This document shows, piece after piece, positions 17,390 to 20,020 of a stretch of 20,020 nt of DNA; the stretch's first letter is position 1; every line of letters starts with the position of its first letter. The notes under the pieces are model-generated. The model ran no database searches, was not told where the DNA came from, and was given only the letters and a program-made list of their open reading frames with translations. The position numbers and the translations under genes are program-made. Source of the stretch: Obelidium mucronatum (Eukaryota; Chytridiomycota; Chytridiomycetes; Chytridiales; Chytriomycetaceae); contig JAIVFH010000441.1 of NCBI GenBank assembly GCA_025765595.1, positions 1 through 20,020 of the forward strand, given 5' to 3'.

Positions 17390-19161
17390 ATGGAAAGTAT
17401 TTTCCCCATGATCAGTGCGATAGTATTCTTCTATCAGCCACAGCGGCATCAGCAACCACGTCCTCAAAAGAGCCGCAACTTGGGAACTTGATCCAGAATC
17501 CAAACTTTACAAACATCTGCGACAAGAACACATGGTGTATCAATAACCAAAATAACGGCGGGCCTGATTCCATCAAGCCTTGGAAAGTTTCAGCGTGTCG
17601 AGACTTGAGCAGTCCAGAGTTGATCCAAGATTGCAAACCCGGAGAATATGAAGGCGAACTCTCTTTATTCCCCGACAAGTCGTTGCGTCATAATATCGAT
17701 TTGAACCCAAATGGACCAGGTACTGAGTAAAAACAAAAAAAAAGTCAAGGCACTTTTCCTTTATTAAACACTACACAAACTTGACAGGAGGAGTATACCA
17801 AGACGTTTCCATCCCCAAAAATTACAGCGACATTCTCCTTCACTTTGACCTAAACTTTAACCAATTCTGCCCTCCGCTCAAGCAAGGAACAGTCCGCGTC
17901 AAATTAACACACGTTTCTACCGGCCACATACTCTTTTCCACCCGCTTCACAACATCAAGCGCTGGCGGAAGCCCCGGGTGGACAACAATCCCAATTCAAA
18001 TCCACATTGGGAAAGATCATATTGATGGTGCAAGCCTTATCCGCCTCACCTTCCTTTCAGAAACTCTGGGTAGCTGTGGACCCATGCTTACAAACGTCTA
18101 TTTGGGCGTTCAAGAGAAATGCAGTGTGGATGATGTTGAGTATGACCCAGTCCGCTCACTGCTGAAACGCGACTGCTTCCTCCGAAGAGTATTATCATCA
18201 CGATAGTCGGGATGGCGATCATCACAGTCTTTCCATTGAAGAACGTCAAGAACACCACATTGAAAGTGGAATAGGAAGCGAACGAGATGATGAGCAAAAT
18301 GGCGACTTCCTTAGCATTCGAGATCAACAAGATACGGAAACAAAGGAAAGAAACGTTCTTGACGTTCGTGATGAATATGCAAGTGATATCCCAAATGAAC
18401 GCGATGACGATGAGGAACATGTCTCCCATGCTGCACGCGATGAAGAAGTCCGAGACTTTGACTTGGATGAACGCAGCGACAAAACTCGGGATTCAGAAGA
18501 AGACAATATTCACGAACGCGATGAGGAAGAGCGCGATGACTCAACCAGCAATCTGGATGAACGTGGACAAGATGAGGAATACGATGTCCGCGACCATGCA
18601 GGCGGTGCGCGCGATTTTGAAGTGGATTTCAGTGCCCGCGATGAACAAGAACGAGATTTCGACAACTCTGAATTGAACGAGAGAGACCCCGAGTCACTCT
18701 CGGAGGATGAAATCCACAGCCGCGACGAGCACGAATTAGCAGAGCGCGACTTTTTAGCGAAAGGGTCAAGTATGAGAGATGGCGGCGATGTCCAAGATGA
18801 AAGTTTTGAGCCAAGAGATGTTGACAGCATCTATGACTACGAACTCAGATACAGAGACGATTTGACTGATGCTCCACAAGACCATTTGTCGTCTCGTGAC
18901 TTTGAATCAAAGGGTTCACGATTACGCGACAGTGATTCAAGTGTCGAAGAGCGAGATTTCGATATCTACACTCAAAGCGTTGAAAGAAAGGATTCTGTAG
19001 CTGCCAATGACTTGAACCCAGATTTGGAGAAGAGATGCGTCAACCACGTGGGTCAAAATTCAAAGCGCTGTGTTGGAACCAAGCCGGCAAGAGACGAAAT
19101 CAATGTTGGCACCGGTTTTGAAGCGCATTTACGCCGTCGTAGAGCGTATCCAGAAATCTGA
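17390..19161 (+). CDS. Secreted protein: DUF642/galactose-binding-like domain plus acidic RD-repeat tail; frame break in signal peptide
   Basis: From the ATG at 17390 a hydrophobic start (MESIFPMISAIVFF) is followed, one base out of frame at about 17424-17432, by LSATAASATTSS. Together they make a convincing signal peptide. The domain begins NLIQNPNFTN and continues through IKPWKVS, ELSLFPDKSLRHNIDLNP, a 68-bp intron (17720-17787, donor GTACTG, phase 1), GGVYQDVSIPKNY, PGWTTIPI and SCGPMLTNVYLG. That order resembles DUF642/galactose-binding jelly-roll proteins. The tail begins after a likely 55-bp intron (18135-18189, GTTGAG...GAAGAG, phase 0); deleting one T near 18171 would serve equally. 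The tail is very acidic, with about two dozen Arg-Asp dipeptides every 5-15 residues. It ends with a Lys/Arg-rich, two-Cys segment (EKRC...SKRC) and RRRR. A cell-surface or matrix protein is the simplest reading. Binding specificity is unknown. Confidence 0.6.
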
Positions 19162-19330
19162 ACGCCTTTTTTTTGACATATTTTGAATAATGTTACCATA
19201 ATTATGATGTTTTTATTTTCAACATTTGATCATACACCGATTTCAAAGTGATTACAAAAGAACAAACAACCAAAACATTCAACTTGAGCATTCATTTTTT
19301 ATTTATTCATGTGAAAACCCAATGTTTTAT
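19162..19330. terminator. A/T-rich 3' flank between convergent genes
   Basis: These 169 bp separate the RD-repeat gene stop from the minus-strand CC2D2A-like stop at 19331. The sequence is A/T-rich with a TTGAATAATG stretch. No gene is seen. Confidence 0.4.
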
Positions 19331-20020
19331 TTATATCACATCCCCTTTTCCACGAGTCAAACTACAAATATACAACCACACACTCACAAACCCACCAGGA
19401 TACCCACCACACCAAACACTCATTGCAAATTCTGCACTCGGGTCCGCATTCATATGGACATCTGTAGCCCCCACAAGCTCTACAACTTGTTTAATGTCCG
19501 TAAATGTTGTGTGGAGCGGGAATCCAGAGATTCTGTACACATTTTTTAAAGGCGCAAGTGCTTGAAACAAAGGTGTCATATGTTGCGGTGTGTTTGGAGG
19601 CATGGGTTGGAGATGATCGGATTCCATTCGGGATACAAGTGGTTTCAAGGATTTTGATGCAAGACTGGAAGTTAATATAAGCAATGAGCATTTAATAGTA
19701 GATGGAATTATTATTAAATTTTTTACCGATTCCATCTCGTGATTCGGGTGCTCTCCATTCTTCAATTTTCGCAACAACTGCTTTTTCTGATTTGGATTCA
19801 AGTTCATGGCAGTATCTTGCGCTGACTTCCTTATACTTAACTTCTCAATCTGTGGTTTTCAGCAAATCAAAAACAAATTGGTGTCATCAATATTGTGGTG
19901 TTTTAAAGGTTGTGTAATTTTTGACCAACCTGGACACTTTTATAAACCGTTTTTAGGAAACGATCCTGCAAAAAGGAGGGTTTCCAAAACTTGGGAGCTA
20001 ATATTCCAAACGATTCGCGC
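19331..20020 (-). CDS. CC2D2A: CC2D2A-like ciliary transition-zone protein, C-terminal part (5' end outside window)
   Basis: CC2D2A belongs to the MKS/B9 module that gates protein entry at the base of cilia. Exons visible on the minus strand are about 20019-19930 (PKFWKPSFLQDRF), then 19835-19727, then 19664-19331. The middle exon reads YKEVSARYCHELESKSEKA then IEEWRAP, like the family's helix leading to a Glu-Trp-Arg motif. The last exon has ISGFPLHTTFTDIKQVVE, ATDVHMNADPSAEFAMSV, GGYPGGFVSVWLYICSL. The FTD...V...VH...P..EFA....YP...SVW(V/L)Y..SL signature is typical of the CC2D2A/CEP76 C-terminal domain. The intron at 19929-19836 has donor GTTGGT and an uncertain acceptor. At 19726-19665 (62 bp, GTAAAA...TTCCAG) the phases miss by one base, which one more G at the exon end (GG to GGG at 19727) would cure. 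A motile cilium is expected in zoospores. Confidence 0.68.

Overview
The window reads as nuclear DNA of a zoosporic, chytrid-like fungus. Genes are split by very short introns, mostly 35-77 bp with GTRNGT-like donors, CTAAC/CTRAY-like branch sites and YAG ends. They encode a Mediator subunit, F-box-like/ankyrin-like repeats, a fatty-acid dioxygenase and, at the right edge, a CC2D2A-like ciliary transition-zone protein, which fits a fungus with flagellated zoospores. The lineage is an inference from gene content. All exon models here were built by hand from frame, splice sites and phase.

Left accessory block (1-6380). Two clusters of a 144/150-bp direct repeat (about 1380-2103 and 5768-6290) enclose two convergent spliced genes. 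One (2205-3582, +) encodes an unrecognised protein whose last exon has an HxD...H pattern like a 2-oxoglutarate/Fe(II) dioxygenase. The other (3643-5712, -) encodes an alpha-kinase (MHCK/EF2K/TRPM7-type catalytic end) behind a Cys/His-rich N-terminus and an AT-hook-like motif. A third spliced gene of unknown function (1-1352, -) points away from the left cluster and leaves the window. All three 5' ends lie roughly 30-110 bp from a repeat cluster, and nearly every repeat unit carries a consensus heat-shock-element pattern TTCnnGAAnnTTC. Right of the second cluster, a class C receptor-type ligand-binding ectodomain gene (6381-6835, -) is cut off. The arrangement suggests a mobile or recently inserted module.

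Middle (7164-14066). MED9 (-) is followed by two tandem paralogous single-pass membrane proteins (7866-8827 and 9030-12383, +). They share a signal peptide, a six-Cys ectodomain and an intron exactly before the membrane helix, but have very different low-complexity cytosolic tails. Next is an F-box-like protein with about ten 31-residue ankyrin-like repeats (12687-14066).

Right (14067-20020). A gene-poor kilobase holds a G21 and an A18 run. It is followed by a heme-peroxidase-family fatty-acid dioxygenase (15071-17211), a secreted protein with a DUF642/galactose-binding-like domain and an acidic RD-repeat tail (17390-19161), and the 3' end of a CC2D2A-like gene (19331-20020, -).

Reading frames break by one base at several places in otherwise convincing genes: the alpha-kinase, the second membrane paralog, the dioxygenase, the secreted protein and the CC2D2A-like gene. 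Several breaks are at or beside homopolymers, which points first to assembly indels. These positions should be resolved before any of the genes is called a pseudogene.
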